Source: an uncultured Paracoccus sp. (GTDB lineage: Bacteria; Pseudomonadota; Alphaproteobacteria; Rhodobacterales; Rhodobacteraceae). From it: a DNA stretch of 64,000 bases. Both the position numbers and the translations under genes were made by a program. The DNA lies in NCBI RefSeq assembly GCF_937873615.1, contig NZ_CALMYP010000066.1, positions 124,001-188,000 of the forward strand. The letters are read 5' to 3'. Shown one piece after another: positions 1-7,717 of the stretch; the stretch's first letter is position 1, and every line of letters begins with the position of its first letter. The notes below the pieces were generated by a model. That model made no database searches and had not been told where the DNA came from. It saw only the letters and a program-made list of their open reading frames with translations.

Positions 1-123
1 GCGGCGACACCTAACTCGCCGGGTTGCTCGTCCGCAGTTCACACGTCGCCGCGTTTTATTGAAAAGCCGCAAGCGATATGCCAAGGGTGGCCCGCATGCC
101 TAACCGCGAAAGACCTTACGGAT

Positions 124-950
124 ATGCCTCAAGCTGACGACACGAACCCATTTCGAACCAATCTGATCGTCGGCACGCATCACAAGTCAGGCACGATGTG
201 GATGCAAGCCTCGCTGAGGGCAATGGCCAAGATGGGAGGGTTGCCTATCTCCGCTACAGAAGATCGCTGAAACTGAACGACAGCCTTCCGCAACTGGCGG
301 CCGAGCGGAAGGGCGTCCTGCTGCGTTTCGAAGAAAACTCGTATATCCGTCAGGAAGACCTCGACAAGGCAACCGTCGTTCATGTCGTCCGCGATCCCCG
401 CGACATGCTGGTCTCGGCCACCCATTACCACCAGAAAGCCACGGAGAAATTCCTTCTCAGGCCATGGGCCGATCAAACCGGCACCTCCACCTACAAGGAT
501 CACATCAGCAGCCTGCCGAGTTTCGAGGAAAAGCTGATGTTCGAAATGGGTGCCTATACCGGAAAGGTATTTTCCGAGATGATGCGGTGGCCTTACGACG
601 CCGAAGCCCATCACGAACTGCACTATGAAGACCTGATGGCCGATACCGAGATGACCATTTTCCGCGGCATTCTCGACGGTGCCGGCCTGACGCCGGACGA
701 GGTCGAAACCTGCCTGCAGGCGCTGTGGAACAACAGCCTGTTCGGGGGGCTCGCGACCAAGGAATCGCAGGGCAAGGTCCGTTACGAAGGGACGAACCAC
801 ATCCGCTCCGGGACTGCGCAGCAATGGGTATCGAGCTTTACGCCCACCATTGCCGAGGCGTTTCGCGAACGCTATCAGCCGCTCCTCGAACGCTATGGCT
901 ACGAGACCGACGATAGTTGGGTCGAAAAGGTGGCGAATCCGAAGCAATAG
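124..950 (+). pseudogene. Sulfotransferase-family gene broken by a frameshift
   Basis: Two reading frames together make one PAPS-dependent sulfotransferase. The first frame starts at ATG 124 and encodes MPQADDTNPF, then LIVGTHHKSGTMWMQ, which is the 5'-phosphosulfate binding loop (KSGTxWM type). It stops at TGA 268. The second frame is open from about 198 to 950 and carries VVRDPRDMLVSATHYH, the 3'-phosphate binding motif, and the family C-terminus. The step from the first to the second frame fits loss of one base between about 240 and 268. Neither piece alone has both PAPS motifs, so the gene is either inactive or contains a sequencing error. It lies beside two glycosyltransferase genes on the other strand, which suggests a former role in sulfating a surface glycan or small molecule; the substrate is unknown. 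Nothing recognisable lies in 1-123. Confidence 0.75.
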
Positions 951-998
951 GCCTTGGCGGGGCGCGATCACCCGGGGTCCCATCCCGGTCAGGCCGGA

Positions 999-1931
999 TC
1001 AGGCCCCGTTCGGCAGCAATTCCATCTTGCGGGCGATCATTGCCACGGCCTCGTCCTGCAACCGCGCAAGCTCCGGGTCGGCCAGGAAGCGGTCGACATT
1101 GGCCCGCAGGCGCGCATGCCAAAGCGGATCGACCTCCAGCGCGACCTCCTGCCGGTTGGCGCGGCGCCAGAACTGCGAGCCGATCTGGTATTTCCCCGGC
1201 TTCGGATTGATGCCGAAGCCCCGTAGCGCCTTGATGGCGAAGGCCTGACGCGAGCGCAGCGCGTAATGGCGCATCTCAGCCGCCTCCCAGGAGAGGTGGT
1301 CGGTGCTGCCACGGATATAACGGCTCTTGCGGGGATGAAACATGGCCGCATTGGGCAGTTCCTCGCCCAGGCTGTTGCGCACGACAACCCCCTCGCGCTG
1401 CGGCATCTTCGGCATGTGATCGCTGAAAAAGCCGAACAGGTCCGGGCGGAACATGGTCTTGGAAAAGGTTTCCGGCTTCGACATCGTGGCCGAACCGAGC
1501 GGACATTGCTCCACCACCAGCCCGCCCGGCCAGGCATCAAGCCCGGTGCCGGCGAAGCGCCAGTCGAAGGCAACCGCATCGCAGGCCGGCAAGCCGGCGA
1601 CGAAACGACCGATATCGGGGTCGGGCATGTGCAGGTAAAGCAGTTCGTCCGCATCGCAATGCAACAACCAGTCGAGCCCATCGAGCTCACCCGAGGATTT
1701 CAGCATGGCCATGCCATGCTCCTGCGCGAAGCCCCCCTCGGGAACCTCGTTGCGCAGATGCGTGACCGGGGCGAGCGCGGCCAGCCGGTCGGCAATCAGG
1801 TCGGTGCCATCGTCGCAATCATTGGTCAGCACGATGGCCCGGTCGAAGCCGAGCGCCAGATAATGCGCGACCCATTCGACGAGGAAGGCCCCCTCGTTCT
1901 TCATACAGGCGGTAACGGCGAATTGCGGCAT
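999..1931 (-). CDS. Glycosyltransferase family 2-like protein
   Basis: 310 aa. The N-terminus (ACMKNEGAFLVEWVAHYLALG) matches the family of short GT-A glycosyltransferases (Glyco_tranf_2_4 type) that open with a K-N-E motif. A DxD-type metal and nucleotide-sugar site is visible as HCDADELLYL around residues 91-100. No signal peptide or membrane segment is seen, so it should act in the cytoplasm or at the inner membrane face. Its ATG overlaps the stop codon of the upstream glycosyltransferase gene by one base at 1931, so the two are translationally coupled. The donor and acceptor sugars cannot be read from the sequence. With its partner and the broken sulfotransferase it probably belonged to a cell-surface glycan locus. 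Confidence 0.8.
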   Translation of the reverse strand: MPQFAVTACMKNEGAFLVEWVAHYLALGFDRAIVLTNDCDDGTDLIADRLAALAPVTHLRNEVPEGGFAQEHGMAMLKSSGELDGLDWLLHCDADELLYLHMPDPDIGRFVAGLPACDAVAFDWRFAGTGLDAWPGGLVVEQCPLGSATMSKPETFSKTMFRPDLFGFFSDHMPKMPQREGVVVRNSLGEELPNAAMFHPRKSRYIRGSTDHLSWEAAEMRHYALRSRQAFAIKALRGFGINPKPGKYQIGSQFWRRANRQEVALEVDPLWHARLRANVDRFLADPELARLQDEAVAMIARKMELLPNGA

Positions 1932-2833
1932 CAGGACGATTCAGCCATCTTGGATCGCAGCTCGGCTGCCCAAGGCGCATCCGCCGCGAAAAGGCCCGGG
2001 AACTGCTGACGCAGCGCCTCGTCCTGCTGCCAGTTCTCGAACTCGTCCCAGTTCCGGCCAAGCTGCACACGGGAATCGTTCACATCGTGGATGCAGCGGA
2101 TGAACATCGGGGCGCTCTCGATCAGCTTGCCGCCCAGGCGCTGATGCGATTTCTTGTGCGCGATGGCAAGGATGTTCTTGCCCGAGCGCGTCCCGACCAT
2201 GGACAGGCCGAGATTGATGAAAGGATAGCGATGGCCATAGACCGCGACCTCGCCCCCGGCATCGTCGCGCAGCGAAAGGCCATAACCGTTCGCAAAGGAG
2301 ATGAGATAGGGCAGCGGATGCAGGTCCTCGGGCGGTTCTTCGTCCAGCAGGGTCAACTCGGTCCGCAAGGTGGCGATGAAGTTCGCGGCCAATCCGTCAT
2401 CGTCGTCCAGAACCACCTGGATGACGGTCTGCTGCTCGAATTTCCGCTCCATGAAGAAGCGCAACGCCCGACGGGCGCGGCCGGGCTTGCCGGCAACCAC
2501 CGAAAAGCGGCTTTCGTCGCCATAAGTTTCCCGGCAGACATCGCGCAGCGCCTCAAGCGCCCATTCGGGCATCTGGTCGCTGGTCAGAACGAAATGATGA
2601 AAGCCCTGATCGGTCTGCGCCTTCAGCGAGGGCAAGGTCACCGCGCGGAACAGTTCCAGCCGGCGTTTCAGCCGGCTTTCTTCGAACAAAAGCTCGGCGT
2701 CGCGCGAAGCTTCGCTTTTCCAGCCGGAATCGCCCAGGAAAGAAAACCGCGTGACGATCAGGATCGGTGCGGAATCGAACCGTTCCTGCGGAGTTGCGGT
2801 TGGCGTGTCGGCTGCGGGGTTGTGATCGGTCAT
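1931..2833 (-). CDS. Putative rhamnosyltransferase-like glycosyltransferase
   Basis: 300 aa. The order of features fits the putative rhamnosyltransferase family (PF11316 type): a TRFS-x-LGDSGW segment near residues 28-39, LFRAVTLPSLKAQTDQGFHHFVL around 61-83, and an acidic VVLDDDDGLAANF cluster at 141-152 that should bind the metal and nucleotide sugar. It is soluble, with no signal peptide. The first about 20 residues are Pro/Thr-rich and outside the conserved fold. It is the first gene of a two-gene leftward unit with the next glycosyltransferase (overlap at 1931). Sugar specificity is an inference from family naming only. Confidence 0.72.
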   Translation of the reverse strand: MTDHNPAADTPTATPQERFDSAPILIVTRFSFLGDSGWKSEASRDAELLFEESRLKRRLELFRAVTLPSLKAQTDQGFHHFVLTSDQMPEWALEALRDVCRETYGDESRFSVVAGKPGRARRALRFFMERKFEQQTVIQVVLDDDDGLAANFIATLRTELTLLDEEPPEDLHPLPYLISFANGYGLSLRDDAGGEVAVYGHRYPFINLGLSMVGTRSGKNILAIAHKKSHQRLGGKLIESAPMFIRCIHDVNDSRVQLGRNWDEFENWQQDEALRQQFPGLFAADAPWAAELRSKMAESS

Positions 2834-2854
2834 ACCCGCTTCACCCTGTCATTC

Positions 2855-3135
2855 ATTGGTCTTGCGCCGGGCAATCTAACGTCTCGAAGCGGGATTGCAC
2901 AGGGCCAGTTTCACCGCATGATGAACAGGCCAAGACGTCAAGCCGGGTGGCCGACATGATCGAGTTGACGCGGCAATACGGTCGCTAGGGCGGTCGCCGG
3001 ACCGCCGTGCTGCTGCGAGATGCCGGCTGGCTGGTGAACGACACGCGGCTCAAACGGCTGCGGCGGCATGGCGACGGGTTTCTGAATGGCGAGTCCTTCT
3101 GCAGCCTGCGCGGGGCGCAGATCCTGACGTCCTGA
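2855..3135 (+). mobile_element. Degenerate IS3-family (IS407-like) transposase remnant
   Basis: Reading the frame that passes through 2956 gives ADMIELTRQYGR, a TAG stop at 2986-2988, then GGRRTAVLLRDAGWLVNDTR and LKRLRRHGDGFLNGESF before a TGA at 3133. This follows the start of IS3-family OrfB (DDE transposase), normally of the form ADMIELxxQYGRYGYRR, LLRDAGWxVNxKRVERLWRREG, then RLWLNDGS. The tyrosine codon of YGY has become the in-frame stop, and the linker before the LND-like segment is missing. The frame upstream of 2950 (about 2855 on) also looks related. No DDE residues or terminal inverted repeats remain, so it cannot move. Confidence 0.7.
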
Positions 3136-3317
3136 GCTTTGTGTCTGTCCTGGCCCATTCTGCGCCAGTTCGCCATGAATCTCGGGATGCGTAGCACCCG
3201 GGTAATCTCGGCCAGCGTCGGAAAGGCGGTCGAGAGCATATCTTTGCAAAGGCCAACCTGCTGAAAGGGTGATCCATGCTGGAACTCCGGCAAGTTGGAC
3301 GATGGATATGGGCCTGT
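3136..3317. other. Intergenic, no gene assigned
   Basis: This stretch separates the IS3 remnant from the 3' end of the copper operon. A minus-strand frame is open across it, but I recognise no family in it and it has no convincing ribosome binding site. No strong hairpin with a T-run follows the stop of the PCuAC gene at 3318. Confidence 0.4.
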
Positions 3318-4136
3318 TTATTGGCCGCTTGCCAGATAAACGGTGCCGTCAAAGCTGTTCAGCCGGGCGATCAGGTCGGGCGCGGTGTCGGCTTCGGCGG
3401 TGTTTACGGCATCGGCCAGGCGCTTCGCTGCCCCCGCACCCAGGCCCATCGAGATATAGCTGGCCGGCAGCACAAGGCTTTCGCCCGAGAAAAGCTGGAC
3501 AGACCAGCCCGCACCGTCATTGCGCAGAAAGGCCCGACCGCCCTTGTCGCCCTGCGTCCAGCCGGCGACAGCGACATTGCCCTGAACGGTGATCGGCGCG
3601 ACCGTGAGCGTCGCTTCAGGCCGCTCAAAGCTGGCCTTCATCGCCGATTCGATCTCGGTGGCATCGTCGCTGTTCTGCGACTGATCGGTCGGTGCTGCAG
3701 CGCCGTGCCCCTCTGCATCGGCGGGATCGACGGAAAACCCGATCTCGACTTTGCCTGCGTGTTCGAAGATCAGGGTTGCGGGGACCATGTCGCCTTCGGC
3801 CAGCGAACCGCTGAGGCCCTGAAGCAGCACATGCATGCCGCCCGGATGCAGTTCGACAGTGCTGCCTGCGGGAATGTCTATCGCGGCCAAGGGCGCGCCA
3901 TCGGCCCCGGCGAAGATCGCCGTTTGTGTCATGGGCGCCTCGATCCCCGTCAGTCGGTCGGGATCGTCCCCGTGGTTCTCGATGCTCATGAAGCCCTTGG
4001 CCTCAGTCGCCCCTTCCGGCGGCACGGCAATCGAAGGGTGAACGACGGTCAGGTTCTCCGCCTCCATCTGGTGTGCCAGCGCCGCGGGCGCAGCAGCAAG
4101 CAGAAATGCGGCGATCATACGCGTCAGGGTTGTCAT
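3318..4136 (-). CDS. PCuAC-family periplasmic copper chaperone with extra C-terminal domain
   Basis: 272 aa from the ATG at 4136, which overlaps the copCD stop by four bases; the open frame extends upstream but has no better start. Residues 1-21 are a signal peptide ending AALA. Residues 27-135 form the PCuAC (DUF461) cupredoxin-like domain, with GSTVELHPGGMHVLLQGL at 91-108. The usual copper ligand motif there is HxM; here it reads H102-V-L104, with M101 and H97 nearby, so the site may be rearranged. Residues 140-160 are an acidic linker. Residues 165-272 are a second domain of the kind annotated as copper-uptake-associated, ending ARLNSFDGTVYLASGQ. PCuAC proteins deliver Cu(I) in the periplasm, for example to cytochrome oxidase CuA. 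It is the last gene of the leftward copper operon. Confidence 0.8.
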   Translation of the reverse strand: MTTLTRMIAAFLLAAAPAALAHQMEAENLTVVHPSIAVPPEGATEAKGFMSIENHGDDPDRLTGIEAPMTQTAIFAGADGAPLAAIDIPAGSTVELHPGGMHVLLQGLSGSLAEGDMVPATLIFEHAGKVEIGFSVDPADAEGHGAAAPTDQSQNSDDATEIESAMKASFERPEATLTVAPITVQGNVAVAGWTQGDKGGRAFLRNDGAGWSVQLFSGESLVLPASYISMGLGAGAAKRLADAVNTAEADTAPDLIARLNSFDGTVYLASGQ

Positions 4137-5695
4137 TTCGTCTCTCCGGTTGTGGTTGTTTGCCAATCGCCGGTCAGCGAAATCTGTTCGAAATCGCTGA
4201 TCAGCAGGGTCAGGTGGATCGTCCAGGGCCCGGGCGTCGGCAGTGTCGAAGGCCCGGCGGACCATTCGCCGGGGCCGAGATGCTGCATCGGGACGGATAG
4301 CGGCCCGATGCCCCTTTGCTGGTCCGTCAGGGTCATGGTCAGTTCCTTCGGGTCCAGCGTCGCCATATCCCCGTCCATCGTCGTCACCTCGAAGGTGATC
4401 GGACCCGGGGGTGCGCCAGATGGCGTGAGCAGGGCCATCGCCCGGTCTCGATGCATGTGGATGATCTCGGCAGGCTCGGGCAGTGCAGCGGCGGGTGGGG
4501 GCGCGAACCGGAATCCCATCGCCAGTACGATCACCGCAAATCCCAGAACAGCCTCAAGGCTGATGCTGCGGGACAGTCCGGCACCCTCGCCGGCGGCCAG
4601 ACGCGGCGTCGAGACAAACCGATGCCACAGCGCCAGCGCCAGCATGGCGGAAACCAGAGCCAGCTTGACCGCCAGCAGACGCATCCAATCAGAGCCGAAG
4701 AGCCCCGGAATGCCGGTGCGGATCCAGATCAGCCCTGTGCCCGACGCGATCAGGACCAGCACAATCGGCAGCGCGAATTGCGAAAAGCGGCGCAAGATGC
4801 GCAGCCGCGCGGTGCCAAGCATCATCTGACGGGCCAGTGGCAGCAGGCTGCCCGCCCAGAACAGCATTGCGCCGGCATGAAGGACGGTCAGAAACGGCGC
4901 CAGATGCCCCGGCGCGGATCGCGCATGGCCCGAGACAGCGAAGGACAGCGCCGCCAGCAGCCAGGCGACAGGCGCCGCCCATCTGCGCCCCGACATCGCC
5001 ACAAAAGCAGCCAAGGCGGACAAGACAACCGTCGGCATGACGGGCGCCGCAAAACCGGCAGAGAGCGCAGCCCAGGACAACAGTTGCAGCGGCGACAGCC
5101 CCATGCGGTCGGCGCCCTCGGCCCCCATCAACAGAAGGCCGGCGGGCAGCACCAGCAATGCCGCCCCGATGGCAATGCGGCGCGAAACCGTATCGACCGG
5201 CGCGATCAGCCAGCCGAATACGGCGGTTCCGACCGACACCACCAGCGCCAGCACCATCACCGCCCGCAGGACCACCGGCGAGACCGCCGGACCACCTTGC
5301 GCAACCTGTGGCGCGCCGGTGATCTCACCCACCGAAAAGACCAGCCCCCCGGAGACCGGATGACCATCGGTGGAGGCGACGCGCCAACTGAGCGCATAGG
5401 TGCCAGTGGGACCGGCGGACGGCGTGGTGATGCGGAGGCCCTCACCATCGCCAACCGCTTCGGCGGGCAGGCTTGCGCCGTCCGGCGTCAACCAGTGAAC
5501 GGTCAGGACGCCGACCGGCTCGGAAAAGCGCAGCACGACTTCGGGCGGCATGGCCTGAAGCAGCGCGTCGGCCTCCGGGGTCGAGCCCCGATATTCCGCA
5601 TGCGCATGGGCCGCGACGATCCCGACGCAGAGCCACAACAGCGCAGCGCCAAGCAAGGCGCCGAACTGCCGAAGGATGTGACGGGGCCGGATCAT
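4133..5695 (-). CDS. CopC-CopD fusion, copper import membrane protein (YcnJ-like)
   Basis: 520 aa. A signal/anchor segment at residues 10-30 precedes a CopC domain (32-124) and then a CopD domain with about eight hydrophobic segments (about 140-400). If cleavage is after AHA, the mature protein begins at H32. With the D110-G-H112 motif this makes the histidine-brace Cu(II) site of CopC (N-terminal His plus DxH). The C-terminal 110 residues form a soluble periplasmic domain (TFEVTTMDGDMATLDPKELT). CopC-CopD fusions such as Bacillus YcnJ import copper. The gene sits 12 bp after ycnI and overlaps the PCuAC gene, the same gene trio found with YcnI, YcnJ and PCuAC in other bacteria. Uptake rather than resistance is therefore the favoured role. 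Confidence 0.88.
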   Translation of the reverse strand: MIRPRHILRQFGALLGAALLWLCVGIVAAHAHAEYRGSTPEADALLQAMPPEVVLRFSEPVGVLTVHWLTPDGASLPAEAVGDGEGLRITTPSAGPTGTYALSWRVASTDGHPVSGGLVFSVGEITGAPQVAQGGPAVSPVVLRAVMVLALVVSVGTAVFGWLIAPVDTVSRRIAIGAALLVLPAGLLLMGAEGADRMGLSPLQLLSWAALSAGFAAPVMPTVVLSALAAFVAMSGRRWAAPVAWLLAALSFAVSGHARSAPGHLAPFLTVLHAGAMLFWAGSLLPLARQMMLGTARLRILRRFSQFALPIVLVLIASGTGLIWIRTGIPGLFGSDWMRLLAVKLALVSAMLALALWHRFVSTPRLAAGEGAGLSRSISLEAVLGFAVIVLAMGFRFAPPPAAALPEPAEIIHMHRDRAMALLTPSGAPPGPITFEVTTMDGDMATLDPKELTMTLTDQQRGIGPLSVPMQHLGPGEWSAGPSTLPTPGPWTIHLTLLISDFEQISLTGDWQTTTTGETK

Positions 5696-5707
5696 CGCGC
5701 CGTCCCG

Positions 5708-6253
5708 TCAGTGCGCCGCCGCAGGGACGATCTTCACGCCGGGCGCCGGCCCCTCAAGCTCGTGGGGGTCCTGACCTTCGGCGGGAATCTCGATCCAGCG
5801 TTCGGCCCCGTTCGCGCATTCCTGCACGGTCGGGAAATAGACGGTCGAGCCAGCAGGGAAGGCTTCGGTTATCGTGGCGCGAAAGACGAACTCGTCATAG
5901 TATTCCTCCGGCAATTCCCCGGTCCAGACCAGTTCCTTGACGCCTTCGGTCAGCTTGGTCCCGAAATAGTCATATTCCTTCTCATAGGCGCCTTTCACCG
6001 TTTCCAGCGCCCAGCCGGCCTTGGGCATCGGCTTGACCGAAATCACCCCCTCGGGGATCTGGACGCGCAGCTTCTGGGTCGGTTCGCCGTCGCAGCCATG
6101 CCCGATCCGCATCACCGCCTTGTAGGTCGCGCCTTCGGGCGCCTCGGACTGTTCAAGCGTGGCATGGGCCAACGCGGCGGGGGCGCCAAGCATGAGGGTG
6201 GCCACGGTCGCAATGAGGCATTTCACGATGTTTGCCTTTCGGGTTTTGGGCAC
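5708..6253 (-). CDS. YcnI-family copper-binding protein (DUF1775)
   Basis: 181 aa. A signal peptide (residues 1-29, ending APAALA) puts H30 at the mature N-terminus. YcnI family members bind Cu(II) through this N-terminal histidine (a monohistidine brace) with a conserved Trp, and H30 plus W81 in KAGWALETV fit. The body matches DUF1775: YKAVMRIGHGCDGEPT at 44-59, LRVQIPEGVISVKPMPKAGW, and the late EEYYDEFVFRATI segment. It lies 12 bp before copCD and 67 bp after the PepSY gene. It probably passes copper to the CopC domain of the next gene product. Confidence 0.88.
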   Translation of the reverse strand: MPKTRKANIVKCLIATVATLMLGAPAALAHATLEQSEAPEGATYKAVMRIGHGCDGEPTQKLRVQIPEGVISVKPMPKAGWALETVKGAYEKEYDYFGTKLTEGVKELVWTGELPEEYYDEFVFRATITEAFPAGSTVYFPTVQECANGAERWIEIPAEGQDPHELEGPAPGVKIVPAAAH

Positions 6254-6277
6254 TCCTGGTGCCGGAAATCGTTGCCC

Positions 6278-6306
6278 GATGCCGCAGGCTCCACGCCGGC
6301 GGCATC
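6278..6306 (-). other. Intergenic stem-loop inside the copper operon
   Basis: Perfect 8-bp arms GATGCCGC (6278-6285) and GCGGCATC (6299-6306) enclose a 13-base loop in the 67-bp gap between the PepSY gene and ycnI. On the transcribed minus strand the hairpin has no T-run after it, so it is more likely an RNA processing or stability element than a terminator. It could set different expression for the four upstream and three downstream genes. Confidence 0.45.
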
Positions 6307-6320
6307 GCTTTTTCGAGGTG

Positions 6321-7700
6321 TCAGGACAGGGCCTGCCGAAGTGCCGGAAGCCGCTCGATGACCAGCAGATCCACCAGCAGGACCACGATCAGAGAGATCC
6401 CGGCCATCGGGAATGCCAGCGCAATGGCAAGCGCGACCAGCAGCGCCCCTTTCCAGTGCGGCAAGGCTTCTGGGCGGGGCGGCGCGGCCAGACGGCCAGC
6501 CCCTGCCGGGCGGCGCTTCCACCAGACCACCGCGCCTGAGATGCAGGTGAACAGGATTGCGCTGATCAGCACGATGTTCAGAACGAAGTTCCAGGTCCCG
6601 GCCAAACCCCTGTGCAGGGCAATGCCCCAGGCCATCGCCTTGGCCACCAGCGAGTATTCGGCATAGCCGATATCGGCCAGCACGTTGCCGGTATACTGGT
6701 CGATATGCACTGTGCGGTCGCTCGAAGGATTGACGCTGTCTTCGTTGCGCCCCTCGGCCATGACGGTATAGACGCCGGTTTCCGAGGCAGGCAGGCTGAC
6801 CTTGTATTGCCTGACAAAGCCGTTTGCAGCGGCCCATTGCACAACACTGTCAAGCGCAACCGGCGACGGAACCCCGGCAATGCCCGCATCTGTACCCGAG
6901 ACGGGCATCGGCGTCAGTTCCAGCCCCCAGGGCACCTCGTCCAGCGGGCCGTGGTTCAGCGAGGCATGGGTGACGTCCGAGGACCACATCGAACTGTTCT
7001 TTTCAGCCGGGAACGACGACCAGGGCTGGACGAATTTTCCGCCCCAGATCCCTGCCCAGGCCAGGCCCGACAAAGCGAAAAGCACGAGGAAGACGGCGAT
7101 CCATGTGCCCGTCGTCGCGTGAAGCGATTTCCAGAAGCTGCGGCCCCTGCCAGAAAGGTCGGGCACCAGCGCGCGCCAGCCCATTTTCGGCAGCCACATG
7201 TAAAGCCCCGTGGCGATGAGCAGCAGCATCAGCGAGACTGCCGCTTCGATCAGCCGGTCCCCCGCGTCGCCGATCATGAGCGTGCCGTGGATCTTGTTGG
7301 CATAGGCGTAAAGCGTTTTCGTCTTGTCGATCTGGTTCAGCACCTCGCCGGTATAGGGATTTACGGCAACCGAGATCACCGCATCGGCGTCACGGATTGC
7401 GAAGAAGGTCGGTCGGTCGACGCCCTCTGGCGCGATATACTGGTTCAGAACGCCGCCGGGAACGGTTGCCAGCGCGGCCTGGGCCTGAGTCGAGATCGGC
7501 AGCGTGCTTTCGCCCACGGCGATGTCGGCGACATAGCCCATCTGGTTGGACTGGCTGGTGGTCAGCAGCATGATCATGCCGGTGATCGCCAGCGTCATGA
7601 CGAAGGGGATGACAAAAAGCCCGGCATAGAAATGCCAGCGCCAGGCGGTGAAGTACAGCGCGTTGCTCCGCGGCGCAGCCTGTTGGTTGCTTGGTGCCAT
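6321..7700 (-). CDS. PepSY-associated membrane protein (PiuB/DUF3526-type)
   Basis: 459 aa. The ATG at 7700 is preferred over an upstream TTG because GGAAAGGAAAG lies just in front of it. The N-terminus ALYFTAWRWHFYAGLFVIPF is the PepSY_TM signature, and four further membrane segments follow at about 150, 190, 370 and 425. Periplasmic loops carry two PepSY-like stretches, NPYTGEVLNQIDKTKTLY and HIDQYTGNVLADIGYAEY. Members of this family occur with siderophore, heme and copper uptake genes and several are thought to be membrane reductases. Sitting between mbnH and ycnI, it may reduce or help pass copper, but no reaction is proven for it. Confidence 0.8.
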   Translation of the reverse strand: MAPSNQQAAPRSNALYFTAWRWHFYAGLFVIPFVMTLAITGMIMLLTTSQSNQMGYVADIAVGESTLPISTQAQAALATVPGGVLNQYIAPEGVDRPTFFAIRDADAVISVAVNPYTGEVLNQIDKTKTLYAYANKIHGTLMIGDAGDRLIEAAVSLMLLLIATGLYMWLPKMGWRALVPDLSGRGRSFWKSLHATTGTWIAVFLVLFALSGLAWAGIWGGKFVQPWSSFPAEKNSSMWSSDVTHASLNHGPLDEVPWGLELTPMPVSGTDAGIAGVPSPVALDSVVQWAAANGFVRQYKVSLPASETGVYTVMAEGRNEDSVNPSSDRTVHIDQYTGNVLADIGYAEYSLVAKAMAWGIALHRGLAGTWNFVLNIVLISAILFTCISGAVVWWKRRPAGAGRLAAPPRPEALPHWKGALLVALAIALAFPMAGISLIVVLLVDLLVIERLPALRQALS

Positions 7701-7717
7701 TATCTTTCCTTTCCAGG

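Noticed and set aside
6278-6311. Rho-independent terminator on the plus strand (stem followed by CTTTTT)
   Set aside because: No plus-strand gene ends here. The operon is transcribed from the other strand, where no T-run follows.
4316-6361. 681-codon plus-strand ORF antisense to copCD and ycnI
   Set aside because: Gln/Arg/His-rich shadow with no domain. CopC, CopD and YcnI are clear on the other strand.
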